A stretch of DNA of 43,226 nt from Legionella sp. 515359 (GTDB lineage Bacteria > Pseudomonadota > Gammaproteobacteria > Legionellales > Legionellaceae), in the NCBI GenBank assembly GCA_025941565.1, contig JAPCYN010000034.1, positions 1 to 43,226 on the forward strand, in the 5' to 3' direction. Below, piece after piece: positions 43,213 to 43,226 of the stretch. Numbering within the stretch: position 1 is the stretch's first letter; each line of letters opens with the position of its first letter. Under the pieces are notes generated by a model that saw only the letters and a program-made list of their open reading frames with translations, did not search any database and was not told where the DNA came from. The position numbers were made by a program, and so were the translations under genes.

Positions 43213-43226
43213 GTAGCCTGGGTGCA
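43213..43226. repeat. start of another gtagcctgggtg repeat, cut by the window end
   Basis: The last 14 nt, gtagcctgggtgca, match the left end of the dispersed palindromic repeat. The rest lies beyond the window. Confidence 0.55.

Noticed and set aside
1-43226. CRISPR array, toxin-antitoxin pair, phage genes or transposase
   Set aside because: No regularly spaced direct repeats with unique spacers, no integrase, transposase or phage structural genes, and no recognised toxin-antitoxin pair were seen on either strand.

Overview
The window looks like a chromosomal segment of a Legionella species. The inference rests on AT-rich DNA, a dense Gram-negative housekeeping gene order (queA/tgt-like, yajC-secD-secF, spoT-ridA, rpoZ-gmk-yicC, rph, pilT-yggS-yggT), a Thi5-type HMP-P synthase (an enzyme characterised in L. 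pneumophila), and several eukaryote-like or effector-like proteins with Glu-rich C-termini. The species cannot be named from sequence alone.

Layout. 1-3.7 kb: an ABCD/SbmA-like ABC exporter flanked by two copies of a stem-loop, an alpha/beta hydrolase with possible small coupled ORFs, and tRNA-Thr(CGU). 4.1-8.4 kb: an amino-acid permease, a leucine-rich-repeat protein and a divergent protein whose C-terminal half resembles plant IQM proteins (both candidate Dot/Icm effectors), and a CsaA-like protein. 8.4-12.9 kb: surface-glycan genes, namely a WbpM/CapD-type dehydratase, a GT-C glycosyltransferase and a UbiA-family enzyme with the signature of decaprenyl-phosphate phosphoribosyltransferase. 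13.2-14.5 kb: a membrane protein of unknown function.

14.9-26.1 kb, all minus strand: secF, secD, yajC, then a thiamine operon (thi5-thiO-thiS-thiG-thiDE-thiF) under a TPP riboswitch, then a catalytically degenerate Tgt homologue and queA. The thiamine block sits inside what is usually a contiguous queA-tgt-yajC-secD-secF cluster. 26.3-34.2 kb: a His-rich membrane protein, Uup with a coupled membrane protein, ridA, spoT, rpoZ, gmk and yicC. 34.7-38.6 kb: rph, pilT, yggS, yggT and a DUF2845 protein. 38.8-41.3 kb: a small conserved-looking protein, a mitochondrial-carrier-like protein with an amplified N-terminal signature motif, and a 75-residue membrane peptide. 41.3-43.2 kb: 3-hydroxyisobutyryl-CoA hydrolase and enoyl-CoA hydratase, a two-gene valine or acyl-CoA degradation operon.

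How the genes fit together. Thi5 makes HMP-P, while ThiO, ThiS, ThiG and ThiF build the thiazole; the ThiE half of ThiDE joins the two moieties, and the riboswitch reports thiamine diphosphate. SpoT (stringent response), RpoZ and Gmk connect guanine-nucleotide metabolism and transcription. Two repeat families punctuate many intergenic gaps: an imperfect palindrome beginning gtagcctgggtga, and a composite repeat present in a long and a short version. The strongest leads are the carrier-like protein with three tandem copies of the carrier signature, the IQM-like protein, the Tgt pseudoenzyme and the arabinofuranose-type glycan gene pair. All functions are inferred from reading motifs; no database search was possible.
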